A stretch of DNA of 64,000 bases from Gymnothorax reevesii. Taxonomy: Eukaryota > Chordata > Actinopteri > Anguilliformes > Muraenidae. The notes beneath the pieces are model-generated. The model was not told the origin of the DNA and did no database searches. It saw nothing but the letters and a program-made list of their open reading frames with translations. Of the stretch, positions 1 to 9,864 are shown in pieces. A program made the translations under genes and the position numbers. The stretch is taken from positions 86,567,620 to 86,631,619 of the forward strand of contig CM056583.1 of NCBI GenBank assembly GCA_029721435.1. Direction: 5' to 3'. Positions within the stretch are counted from its first letter, which is position 1; each line of letters begins with the position of its first letter.

Positions 1-1802
1 CCGTCTCAGCCCATATCACTACTCCCAAGGCTCAATAAAAACCCGAAACGCCAGAACACACAGTGCCACTTGTTAGAAGTTGGACAGAAATTCAGTTGGC
101 ACTTTTCAGTTTGTTTATACCCATTCATTTTTGAAAGTTGAAGTGTAAACTGTCACTTTAACATGGTTAGTCGTCCACTTAGCATGACTCACACAGTAAT
201 TGCTGCTCCTTTTTAGCAATGTCTTGAGTAGACTCCGTCACTGATGGGCCTTGCAGTTTTCTGGAATGCACTTTATTTTGCGCCACCATAAAACTGTGCT
301 TTCTCAGATGTTATCTGAATGGACCTTTGTACAATTAACAATCTTCGTAGAAGAATTTATGGGGGTCATGACTGGTGCTTATGCTTTCTCCCCTGGCTCC
401 TGGAAACACCTAAAATCTTTCCACACATGTCCATAAAGGTCTTTACAAAGCCGACACGCATCAAGGAAATGAGTTATTGATGTGGAGGCAGACAGCAAAC
501 TGCAGGAAACAATTATGGGAAGAATTTTTGTGATTGATTACAATCAGCTTGATTATTATGTACACATTTACCTTTCATTTTTTGGAATTGAAATATTTAT
601 GCGCGTTTCTGTCTGTGATCCGGTAGTTGAAAACATGATCTGGTGTAATATCTTTTCCCCTTTGGTACGAAATGACTGCTGACAGATGGTGTAAATAAAG
701 GCTAATGACTGATGGCATTTCATCCTGTACTGAAACAGAGCTTGGAAACAGGATGTTCCTCCCTCAGGACTTGAACCTGTCCTGCACATGACAAAAAAAA
801 AAATGTTTCCGTTCACAAATTGATGGCCACACATTTCTTCATGAAATTATGCTACTGGCATACTTGTCAGTTTATTTCATAATGATCTGACTTAATTGCA
901 ATAAGCTGAGGATGTGAATCAATTTGCCAATTTTAAAATCTATCAGAGTGTAAATATTTATTCTCATCCCAGAATTTTGATCCTGACAGTCTGTTCGTCA
1001 CCTAATGCATACATTTCCTGTAATCTGCCATTTGGCAAATGACTCTGTCAGAAATAATTCACATTCTTTGATTCATTTGATAAATAATTTGACAGTTGAC
1101 GCCAGCAGGATTCCAAATTCCTAAGTGCGAACAACTTAAACTAATTAGTGTCCTGTTAAAAAGCAGTTAAATGAAAGTATATCATAAAAGAAAACACTTA
1201 CTTTCAGCAGCCCAAGGAACTGGCTCTAACAAAAAATGGGCTGTGATTGGCTGTGGGACAGAGTATTCAGAAATTCCCGCAATCCCCCACCTACAAACGC
1301 TTCTGAAGGATGACGCTTGGTGGGCCTGTCCATCCTGGTCCTCCAGGTCAGGAAGAAATAAGGTAAAAGGAAGCTTAAAGCAGAACCCACTGTCTTCCGT
1401 AGTCCCTATTCAACCACTGCAAAAACAACATGCTAGGGAAATTTTTTTCCATGTTAAACAAGAATAAACCTGGCTCTGGCCTTATTTCTTTTTGTTTTGT
1501 TTTACAAATTTTGCAGAAGTACTATCACAAAGACACTTTACAGAAGGGAAGACACTTGATCTACATCTGCAAAATAGCAATAATGAAGAGCATGACCTGC
1601 ATTACGGAGACAAGAAATCACAGGAGGAGTATCCTCTGCCTGGTCTTTATCTGTAAGCATATCACTGTCTTGTATTCACCCTTTGAAAAAAAAAATCTTT
1701 AGAATGTTTTTTGCTGTTATATGTTTAGTTGGTTAAGAACCGGGGTTTCAATACCAGGTGACCTTTCACTACACCTCTGACCTCTCTATCAACCCCCCGC
1801 TG
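1..1802. other. unassigned AT-rich DNA
   Basis: No repeat family, RNA gene or convincing exon was recognised. Open frames are all under 100 codons and show no recognisable domain, splice context or codon bias. The stretch reads as intergenic or intronic sequence. Confidence 0.5.
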
Positions 1803-1880
1803 GTTGGGACTACAGCTCAGTGGAAGAGTTCAATTTCAGTGTCCCGTGGATAAAATAGAAATGAAAAAAAAATTATGATC
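1803..1880 (+). repeat. tRNA-like head fragment, possible SINE relic
   Basis: The sequence GGGACTACAGCTCAGTGG resembles a tRNA 5' half with an A box (TAGCNNAGTGG type), followed within about 50 bases by an A-rich tail. No B box (GGTTCGA type) follows, so it is not a functional tRNA gene. It may be the remains of a short tRNA-derived SINE or a chance match. Confidence 0.25.
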
Positions 1881-2832
1881 GATCACAGCATGGAGAATTC
1901 AACATTGCAGGTTGACACAGGCAATTCAGAGCTCACAGTTTATGCTGGATGGAAGGTGAACACTTCATACTGGTCAATAAATAAGGTCACAGATGTGCTT
2001 CATGCAGTTTCAGTGCTACATTATTAAGATACTCGTTGTTAGAGATGATATCATGTCTGAATGAACTGCCTACATTTCTTATCCAGGTTGTCTGATTCAT
2101 GGTGATAGTTTGAAGTAACAGATGACTTACTTTAACTTACTATATTTAAATCAAACCTGGCTGGCCTCTCCTTGGATCCCTCACAGATGAAGAGTGACAT
2201 TAATTCATAGTTACACTGACGCAGCGATAAGAAGCTCCTCAGCAATGACAGTTCAGCGTTGTGTTCTGAAATGGTGAGAACCATTCCTGCTGCCCACAGC
2301 AGCAGGAGGTCAAGGCTGAGAATGAATTTTTACTAGAAAAATGTATTAAACTATAATGGTTCATTATTTTCATCATCAAAATTCACCACCGAGCCTTCTG
2401 TGACCAGTCAGTCCCCGCCCACAGTTTGGAAATATGACTAGAGAGGGATAATAAGGGAGCAAGTGCTCAGGACTGACTGCTAATTAGCCACTTGGCTATC
2501 TAGACATAACATTTCATAAACTACAAGTTATTTTCTCCTTGCACACTAATCAGCAAGTGCTACCAACCTTTACTTGATTATTGGACTTTTTTTATCATCT
2601 GCAATGCCTTAGTTTCCAAAAGGCTTTGTCGCGGACTGTTAACAAAAATTGAAAAACCAGATTAATGTACTGTAATAAGATGTCTGGGCATAATTTACAT
2701 CAATTTACATTCAGATCAACTCTCTTTTGATGTTACTGAGGCCACCTAGTTGACCTGTCCAAGCCATAGTTATAGGAACGCTTCTATTCTCCATGACCTT
2801 TTGCATGTAATATCTGAAACACGTTCTTATCT
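1881..2832. other. unassigned AT-rich DNA
   Basis: Nothing recognisable: no tandem or inverted structure and no long open frame. Confidence 0.45.
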
Positions 2833-3098
2833 CGACTCGTCATATAGTGATGCTATCTGAGCAAGTGTGACAGTAGAGGGGTCCTGTCACTAGAAGTGTC
2901 TCCTAATAAGTACACGCCTTGGCTACTTTGCCAAGGAGCCTGGCTCTTTGGCGATGTGGTCAGCACGCATGACTCTTACCCAGCGTGCTACACAAGCATG
3001 AATATATGACGCAAAAGATGGCTTTAGGGGACCTAACAAGTAAAGACGCCAAATCCTCCCTTTGCCTTGTATATGGACACTTTGTCAGGTAGCGTCAA
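2833..3098. repeat. flanking dispersed repeat fragment
   Basis: The 18-mer CGACTCGTCATATAGTGA at 2833-2850 recurs with one mismatch, reverse-complemented, at 16563-16580. The following GATGCTATCTGAGC resembles GATGCTACCTGAGC at 16378-16391. Copies A and B of the minisatellite-bearing repeat therefore lie beside pieces of the same second repeat. Family unknown. Confidence 0.35.
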
Positions 3099-5076
3099 TA
3101 TGGGCTCTAATTTCTTGGCGCAGCGCAGGGTCACGCAGTAATTTTGTCGGGTGCAGCCCGCGCAGCGGTAATTTTGTCGGGTGCAGCCCGCGCAGTGGTA
3201 ATTTTGTCGGGTGCAGCCCGCGCAGTGGTAATTTTGTCGGGTGCAGCCCGCGCAGTGGTAATTTTGTCGGGTGCAGCCCGCGTAGCGGTAATTTTGTCGG
3301 GTGCAGCCCGCGCAGTGGTAATTTTGTCGGGTGCAGCCCGCGCAGCTGTAATTTTGTCGGGTGCAGCCCGCGCAGTGGTAATTTTGTCGGGCGCAGCCCG
3401 CGCAGCGGTAATTTTGTCGGGCGCAGCCCGCGCAGTGGTAATTTTGTCGGGTGCAGCCCGCGCAGAGGTAATTTTGTCGGGTGCAGCCCGCGCAGCGGTA
3501 ATTTTGTCGGGTGCAGCCCGCGCAGCGGTAATTTTGTCGGGTGCAGCCCGCGCAGCGGTAATTTTGTCGGGCGCAGCCCGCGCAGCGGTAATTTTGTCGG
3601 GTGCAGCCCGCGCAGTGGTAATTTTGTTGGGTGCAGCCCGCGCAGTGGTAATTTTGTCGGGTGCAGCCCGCGCAGCGGTAATTTTGTCGGGTGCAGCCCG
3701 CGCAGCGGTAATTTTGTCGGGTGCAGCCCGCGCAGCGGTAATTTTGTCGGGTGCAGCCCGCGCAGTGGTAATTTTGTCGGGTGCAGCCCGCGCAGTGGTA
3801 ATTTTGTCGGGTGCAGCCCGCGCAGTGGTAATTTTGTCGGGTGCAGCCCGCGCAGCGGTAATTTTGTCGGGTGCAGCCCGCGCAGCGGTAATTTTGTCGG
3901 GTGCAGCCCGCGCAGCGGTAATTTTGTCGGGTGCAGCCCGCGCAGCGGTAATTTTGTCGGGTGCAGCCCGCGCAGTGGTAATTTTGTCGGGTGCAGCCCG
4001 CGCAGTGGTAATTTTGTCGGGTGCAGCCCGCGCAGCGGTAATTTTGTCGGGCGCAGCCCGCGCAGTGGTAATTTTGTCGGGTGCAGCCCGCGCAGCGGTA
4101 ATTTTGTCGGGTGCAGCCCGCGCAGCGGTAATTTAGTCGGGTGCAGCCCGCGCAGCGGTAATTTTGTCGGGTGCAGCCCGCGCAGCGGTAATTTTGTCGG
4201 GTGCAGCCCGCGCAGCGGTAATTTTGTCGGGTGCAGCCCGCGCAGTGGTAATTTTGTCGGGTGCAGCCCGCGCAGCGGTAATTTTGTCGGGTGCAGCCTG
4301 CGCAGCGGTAATTTTGTCGGGTGCAGCCCGCGCAGCGGTAATTTTGTCGGGTGCAGCCCGCGCAGCGGTAATTTTGTCGGGTGCAGCCCGCGCAGCGGTA
4401 ATTTTGTCGGGTGCAGCCCGCGCAGTGGTAATTTTGTCGGGTGCAGCCCGCGCAGCGGTAATTTTGTCGGGTGCAGCCCGTGCAGTGGTAATTTTGTCGG
4501 GTGCAGCCCGCGCAGCGGTAATTTTGTCGGGTGCAGCCCGTGCAGTGGTAATTTCGGGGGGTGCAACACCGTACGCAGCCACTTTGGCAATTTGGTAGAC
4601 GGAGGTGCGCCGAGATGGGTGTGGAGGCGTTAGGGGGGGGGGTCACATGTTCATCATGATGCAGTGACAATTTCGTGGATAAAGGCTCAGCTGAAAGTGG
4701 GCAGAGAGCTCGCCAGCTCCAACCTGGTTTACTTTCTGTGCAGTGATAATTTGGCTGAGCGGCGCACAGTGCACACACGTCACCGAAACCTCACAGGCAG
4801 TTTTCCAGAATGTCAGGCACATTTCAATGCAATTAATTATTACAGCAGCCACTATTTAATGTAACTATCTGAATCAGGACATAAATTATAGTATCTATAT
4901 CAATTGTCCTGATGTGAGATCAAATGCAGTTGGCACGCGTAATGAAAACTCAACCTGGGTAAGACAACGCAGCTAAATCTGTGATGCAGACTAATGATTT
5001 CACATCTTTCTCAGCCAACCACAAACTGCCTCAGGCAGTGTGCGTAATAATGCTTGCGTTCTATGCTCAGTAAAGC
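3099..5076 (+). mobile_element. dispersed repeat, copy A (minisatellite-bearing)
   Basis: It starts at TATGGGCTCTAATTTCTTGG, the same start as copy C (43299) and, reverse-complemented, copy B (ending at 16353). Outside the minisatellite, the block from about 4561 to 5076 matches copy C almost base for base, including a shared 3' stretch ending near GCTTGCGTTC...TGCTCAG. No coding capacity was found, so it is probably a non-autonomous DNA transposon; the family is not identified. Relative to B and C, the difference is a huge internal expansion of a 30-bp unit. The non-repeated part also contains diverged echoes of the unit (GCAG.GGTAATTT), suggesting the element was repetitive from the start. 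Confidence 0.75.
3151..4560 (+). repeat. 30-bp minisatellite, 47 uninterrupted units
   Basis: Exactly 47 units of 30 bases (1410 bp) run without a single insertion or deletion. Each unit reads GTGCAGCCCG, then CGCAGYGGTA, then ATTTTGTCGG. The main variant is position 16, C in about 28 units and T in about 18 (A in one), which is a CpG-to-TpG difference. Rarer variants are GCGCAG at units starting 3391, 3421, 3571 and 4051, CGTAG at 3271 and GTTGG at 3601. A degenerate partial unit precedes it (3134-3150), and the last unit decays to ATTTCGGGGG. CGGG-TGCAG-CCCG at each unit junction can form a short hairpin. Since 30 is divisible by 3, the array gives long open frames on both strands, which are artefacts. 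Confidence 0.98.
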
Positions 5077-6726
5077 AGCAGCAAGCAGCTTAATACTACT
5101 ATTATTGTCACTTAGGTTTTATCATTTTTAGTGGGGGAAAGGAATACAGCTTGATTGCTATGATCTCATACTGACTTAAGATCGCAAATTGAAAATAAAT
5201 GTGTAATGTATCTTGCATTGTTGTCCATGCATGTTAATCCCAAACTTTTAAGCAGCAACAGGGTGTAATAATAGGAATACGCTATCCATCATTTCTCCTG
5301 CCAGTGATGCAGGCAGAAGAAATAAATGAGCAACCGTCGTATTTCATTCCAACTTCATAAGTTTGATCTGACGTAGTTTCGTTCGTTAGTTTATTTATGT
5401 AAAAACCTCACAAGTACGAAGACTTTGCAGGGTATATTCTCAAAAAAAAAAAAAAAAAACACACACAATGCCCTTGAATCGAACCTACTGCACTGCAAAG
5501 ACTCAGATATGCTATTGCCCGCTTTATTGTAAATGAGGTGACATTACAGAGGCAGAATACCACCATAGTGTTATGGTCCCAATTTGTAATTAGATTTACA
5601 ACGCAACAGCAACAGCAAGGGATGACAGACACAGTTTTAACAACTAAAACACATTTAATTTTTAAAACAAAGACAATAACGACTAAGCAACTAACAACTA
5701 AGACCAAGATTGAATTATGTACAAAACATAAATATTTACAATCCCTTTTCGTGGGGGGGTGGCTTGGTGATGTCCTGGATGATGAAAATGCTCAAACGCA
5801 GGCAAAGAAATCCACAAAAGAAACATCACAGGTCTTGAACAGAATGAAAGGTCCGGTCATATGTATCCTTCTTCTTGCAATTTCTCCTACTACTTTACTG
5901 TCTCAATTCTTTTCCTTGTATACTCTTTTGCAGACCCCACCCACATTTAGTGGGTGTCCAGGACATGTCTAAACATGACTCCAGTCTGAGCTTAACAAAA
6001 AAAAGGTAAATACTGCCATCTAGTGGCCTATATTCACATTACAATAGAAATGATAAAAACATAAATTAGCCAGACAAGCAGATTATATGTTGTATTTTAT
6101 TTTCTTTTCCTCAAGATGTCATTGTTACTGGAATTGAAATGTTTTCATTGCCCTGTTATATCACAGCTTAGGAACACAGTTGATGGACCACATGTGTAAG
6201 TGTCTGGAGAGATTTTATTAAATAACCATCATGTTGGCCAATTCATATAATCGCCAATTCATCAGCAAGTCGCTGTCCACTGAGCGAGAAGAAATGCTGC
6301 ATTTATACTGAGGTCTGTCTGGGATTGGAGTGGCTCAGATAATAACATAGTCACAGCTACTTTTCTGTCAGGGAGAGACACAAGAACGGTGGTTCAGTAA
6401 TTTTCTTCATTTCACCACAGTAGTTTTTCACCATGCTGTGAAGTCTATTATTATTGGCTTTCAATTTCATGCTATCTCTTTCAGACAGAGAAAATGCCAT
6501 TTTATCATAAAAGGCATATGAAAACTATCAGCTATCAGAAGCGAATCTTTAACACCCATCGCTCTACAGTTATGACAAATATGTTCTCACTGCCTCTCAT
6601 GCCTCAGAGTAAAACATATTCTTTGGAAAGAGGTGAAAATAAGGTGTGTGACCTTGGCTGAATAAATTCAAAACATGAAATGACTAAATCACTCGTAACC
6701 ATCTGGTATAAAGCCCCCAGAGAAAA
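5077..6726. other. unassigned DNA with one A-tract
   Basis: No gene recognised. It contains a run of about 18 A at 5443-5460 and a G7 run near 5753. The open frame at 5538-5972 has no recognisable domain. Confidence 0.4.
5440..5535 (-). repeat. possible SINE fragment (minus strand)
   Basis: On the minus strand GGTTCGATTC (5476-5485) matches a Pol III B box and lies some 15 bases before a long T run (A-tract on the plus strand), as in a truncated tRNA-derived sequence. No clear A box was found, so this is weak. Confidence 0.2.
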
Positions 6727-6985
6727 GTGTGTGTAGGCGTGTGCGAATGTGGGTGTATGTGTGTGCGCGCGTGTGTGTGTGTACAGTATGCATGCTTGAG
6801 TTTGAATGTACTTGTATATCAGTGTATATTTGTGTGTGTATACATGTGTATATCCACTGTGTGCAAACTTGTGTTTATGCAGTATGCTTGCCTGTGTGTG
6901 CACTCGCGTATACACTGTATGTGTATAAACATGAGGTCCTGCGGCTGCATTTGTGTGTTTGTGTGCCAGCATTTGTGTGTGGGTT
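6727..6985 (+). repeat. degenerate TG-rich microsatellite tract
   Basis: About 260 bases are dominated by TG/TATG/TGCG dinucleotide steps with interruptions. The strong alternating purine-pyrimidine character could favour Z-DNA. Open frames here consist of Cys/Val-rich or His/Thr-rich low-complexity residues and are not genes. Confidence 0.8.
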
Positions 6986-7185
6986 CAGTTCCATAAACAG
7001 TGGCTAGGGGGCGCCATGTGGACACTCTTCTGTGTGTCTCTCTGATGGCCGGGCTGGGCCAGTCACATGGGCTGCTCGTGCGAGTTTGAAAAGTGCTTTA
7101 GTTTCCTCGGTCAGTGCAGAGGCACAGCTAACTCTGATCAGCCGCTGCACGTGCAACTTACCAGCTGGATCTTTCTCTCTCTCAC

Positions 7186-7206
7186 GCACACACACACACA
7201 CACATG
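7186..7206 (+). repeat. (CA)n microsatellite
   Basis: A short perfect CA run, followed by alternating CG/CA-rich bases (TGCGTGCGCG, CTCGCGCGCG) to about 7240. Confidence 0.85.
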
Positions 7207-7240
7207 CGTGCGCGCAAACACACATAAACACTCGCGCGCG

Positions 7241-8767
7241 AACAAACGGACACATACTGCTATCCACTGCACGAGAGCTAAGTGGCCCAAAGCTTTAAGT
7301 GAGAACCAGGGACATCACTTTTTTTTTTGATCTTCATCGCCGGGATCGTGACACATTGGAGAAAGCGAAGTGACATTTACTTGGGGAAGGTTGTGGTGAA
7401 TCTCTTGTCATTTTTTGTGTGTCTCTGGGTAGTGTGCAGTGAGAGAGCTTAGCAGTTTTCTGTTTTTAAGTGCCTTTTGTTTGTCAATTATTTGCTGCAT
7501 TTATGACTCAATATCCATCCTTTCAGTTCTATCAGTTTTCCCTACCAGGATGCCAAACACTCTAGCGGATGCTAATGATTTATCCGGCGTAATGCACATG
7601 GCTTGTGGAAGATGCACTCTGCTGAAGTGCTTCAGAGATGTGATTCATGGCTCTCTGGGAGCGAGACAGAGTGGTCACTCGCTGAGAAAGAGAGGAGGAG
7701 AACAGAGAGAGAAGAGCGAGAGAGAGGGGAGAGACAGGAGTGAGAATGGGAGGAATGCATTGAAAGGAGCTGAAACAAGCCAGACAATTACCTTAAGATT
7801 CTGTTATCTGTGTTTCCTAAAAGCCCTGCCCTGAAGTTGGGGGTCAGGGAGAGAGTGACCCTGTGTCAACACCCCTGCGCGGAGCCCATTATCAGGGGCC
7901 GATTAATTAGTTTCAGCGGAAATTCCCCGTTCCATCTTCCAGCTTCTCCCTCCTTGGTGTCTGCCGTCTCTCTTTATTGTGGTGATGCTGCCCATCTCTC
8001 TGTCTCTGTGGCTGTTCACTGCTCTCTGTGTGCTGCTCTGAGGCTGAGTTTTAGGGAGAGACTGATGTCCATATTTACACCCCTGCTGTGCTGTTTTATT
8101 CTCCTCACTTCCTGGTTTGAGGTCAGGTGGATCTTTGCTCATCTCATAATGTAAATACTAACATCAAACGGGAGTGATGGCTGTTGTCTTTCACTGATTA
8201 CTGGTTTGTGTAAAATGCAGGGAGATTATGTCTCACAATGTTTAGGACAGTTCCTTTGTAAACAATAGCTTTCATTTTATTAAAATAAAAGCTAGTTAAT
8301 TTGCTGTACAACAGAAATGACCCAGTAGAATCACAGGTTTGATGACTTTTGTAATGACATAAATATTTATTCGCAGTATGTAGACTCATGCTCAATATGT
8401 GGTGAATTTGGTGATGTGATATTTGTCCTGCGTGCCTGCTGATCACACGCTGTCGGATTAAAGAGACTGAATGTGTGAACTCCTGAGTTTCTCTATCAGT
8501 CCAGGCTGTAAAGATCTAATATTTCCTTTGGTGTCCAAGAACAGTTCTTTTCAGAGGTGCGACTGAATTCTGTAGTTATCCAGTCCTTCCACCTCGCACA
8601 TTCCTCTGCAATGTTTTTGATTTAAACAGAAGAAAGGTAAAATAAAGCTAGTACAATATTTCTTTTAACATACTTACCTCTTGTATAAACAGGCTGAAAC
8701 AGATGTGAGAATATCGGCTGATCACAGAAACAATTGGAGTGAAGTTCCCCTCTCTGACATGAACAAA
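7241..8767. other. unassigned DNA, purine-rich patch
   Basis: No gene recognised. A GA-rich patch occupies about 7683-7745. The 131-codon open frame at 7439-7834 begins in hydrophobic residues and ends in the purine-rich patch (Arg/Glu/Gly-rich); it shows no known domain and is probably chance. Confidence 0.4.
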
Positions 8768-8851
8768 TTCTATGGTCACACTTTCAATGAAGTTTTTTTT
8801 TTTTTTTTACTTTTAAATAAAAATAACTTCATTGAAAGTGTGACCGTAGAA
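8768..8851. repeat. near-perfect hairpin, mini-MITE
   Basis: Two 27-base arms (8768-8794 and 8825-8851) match at 26 of 27 positions in inverted orientation around a T-rich spacer of about 30 bases. The arm core GGTCACACTTTCAATGAAG is almost the same as the terminus of the foldback MITE at 22287, so this is probably a family member reduced to its ends. Confidence 0.85.
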
Positions 8852-8948
8852 TTGTCTGGGTTCTGGGTTACAATGGGTTCCACGCAGGTTATCTCATTGA
8901 GACAAATTATCTCATTTTCAAGTTTACACAGACACAGGAAAACGCCAG

Positions 8949-9864
8949 TGCAGAAGTGTTGCTCATAAAGGCTTTATACAACATGTATAATGCATTCATA
9001 AATGATAAATAATGTCTTTATAAATCATACATAAGCCACTGTAATTTTTGTAAACGGTGTAATAACACATCCTTCTTCAGCGTGTGATGCCAGATGTGAT
9101 ATACCTGACAATGTCACTCAGGTAGTGGCTAAATACTATAAAGGGTGACATTGTCAGCTAAGTGACATTGTCTTTGTCTCATCTGGCATCACATGCTGAA
9201 TAAGGATGTGTAATTACACCGTTTACAAAAATTACATTTGCGAGCTGCCGGATAGCTCACTCGGTTAAGGCACTGCGCTGCAGTGCAGAGGTGTCTATCA
9301 CGTCGCGGGTTCGAACCCCGGCGTACCCACCGGCAGGGGTCGGCAGCTTTTTCAGAGTAGCGCACAATTGGCGATCGCGCTACAGGGTTTCAAATTGGGA
9401 AGGGACTGCCGGATTGGGGTAAACAAAAACTGCTTTGTTCGTTGCTCCAGCGCCTCCTGTTGGCCGGACGGGCGCTCGTCAGGAAGACTCTGGGTTTGTT
9501 CACGTCCGGGTATGCTTCGCCCTCGTTCGGAACTTACGAGGATTCGACCAATGAGTGTATAAGAATCAGTGGCTGACGGACACGTGCTTCGGAGGAGAGC
9601 CATTAACTGTCTTCACTATCCTGAGTTGGCAGCAAGGGGTCGCATACGAGCAAGCTTTGTACATAGTTCACTAATTGGGCTTTCCAGATTCGGGTGGGAT
9701 TGGAGATGCCAAATTTATTTAAAAAAAATATATATATATATTAAAAAAAATTACATTTACTTATGTATGATTTATGAAGACATTATGTCTCTTTCATAAA
9801 TGTATGTCTCATTAATAAAGGCTGTATAAAGCCTTTATGAGCAAGACTTCATCAGAAGTGTGAC
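8949..9864. mobile_element. foldback MITE, split by a SINE
   Basis: Outer segments 8949-9239 and 9746-9864 match the intact element at 22287-22670: GTTGCTCATAAAGGCTTTAT near the left end, GATGCCAGATGTGA and TGACATTGTC inside, and CCTTTATGAGCAA near the right end. The terminal bases on the left (GGTCACACTTT) are lost. The middle is interrupted by a tRNA-derived SINE. Internally it is self-complementary, as in long-inverted-repeat MITEs. Confidence 0.85.
9240..9745 (+). mobile_element. tRNA-derived SINE, copy 1
   Basis: The head GAGCTGCCGGATAGCTCACT carries an A-box-like motif and GGTTCGAACCCC at about 9309-9320 is a B box, so the head is tRNA-derived and would have had an internal Pol III promoter. 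The body runs about 400 bases to CCAGATTCGGGTGGGATTGG, then an AT-rich tail. A 13-base duplication, AAAAATTACATTT, sits at 9227-9239 and 9746-9758, marking target-primed insertion. Two further copies lie at about 30064 and 51693. The copy looks fairly intact. Confidence 0.92.

Noticed and set aside
3151..4560. CRISPR-like array
   Set aside because: Units are contiguous with no spacers, and the context is vertebrate repeat DNA.
3033..4778. 581-codon and several other long open frames on both strands
   Set aside because: They follow the 30-bp minisatellite exactly and encode only a 10-residue repeat in each frame; the length is a by-product of a period divisible by three.
6604..7007. Cys/Val-rich and His/Thr-rich peptides
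   Set aside because: Translations of a TG/CA-rich low-complexity tract.
7439..7834. 131-codon secreted-like protein
   Set aside because: The hydrophobic start is followed by a low-complexity Arg/Glu-rich end from a purine tract; no homology recognised and no splice or promoter support.
9240..9330. Functional tRNA gene
   Set aside because: The A and B boxes belong to a SINE head repeated at 30.1 and 51.7 kb; spacing and following sequence are not those of a mature tRNA.
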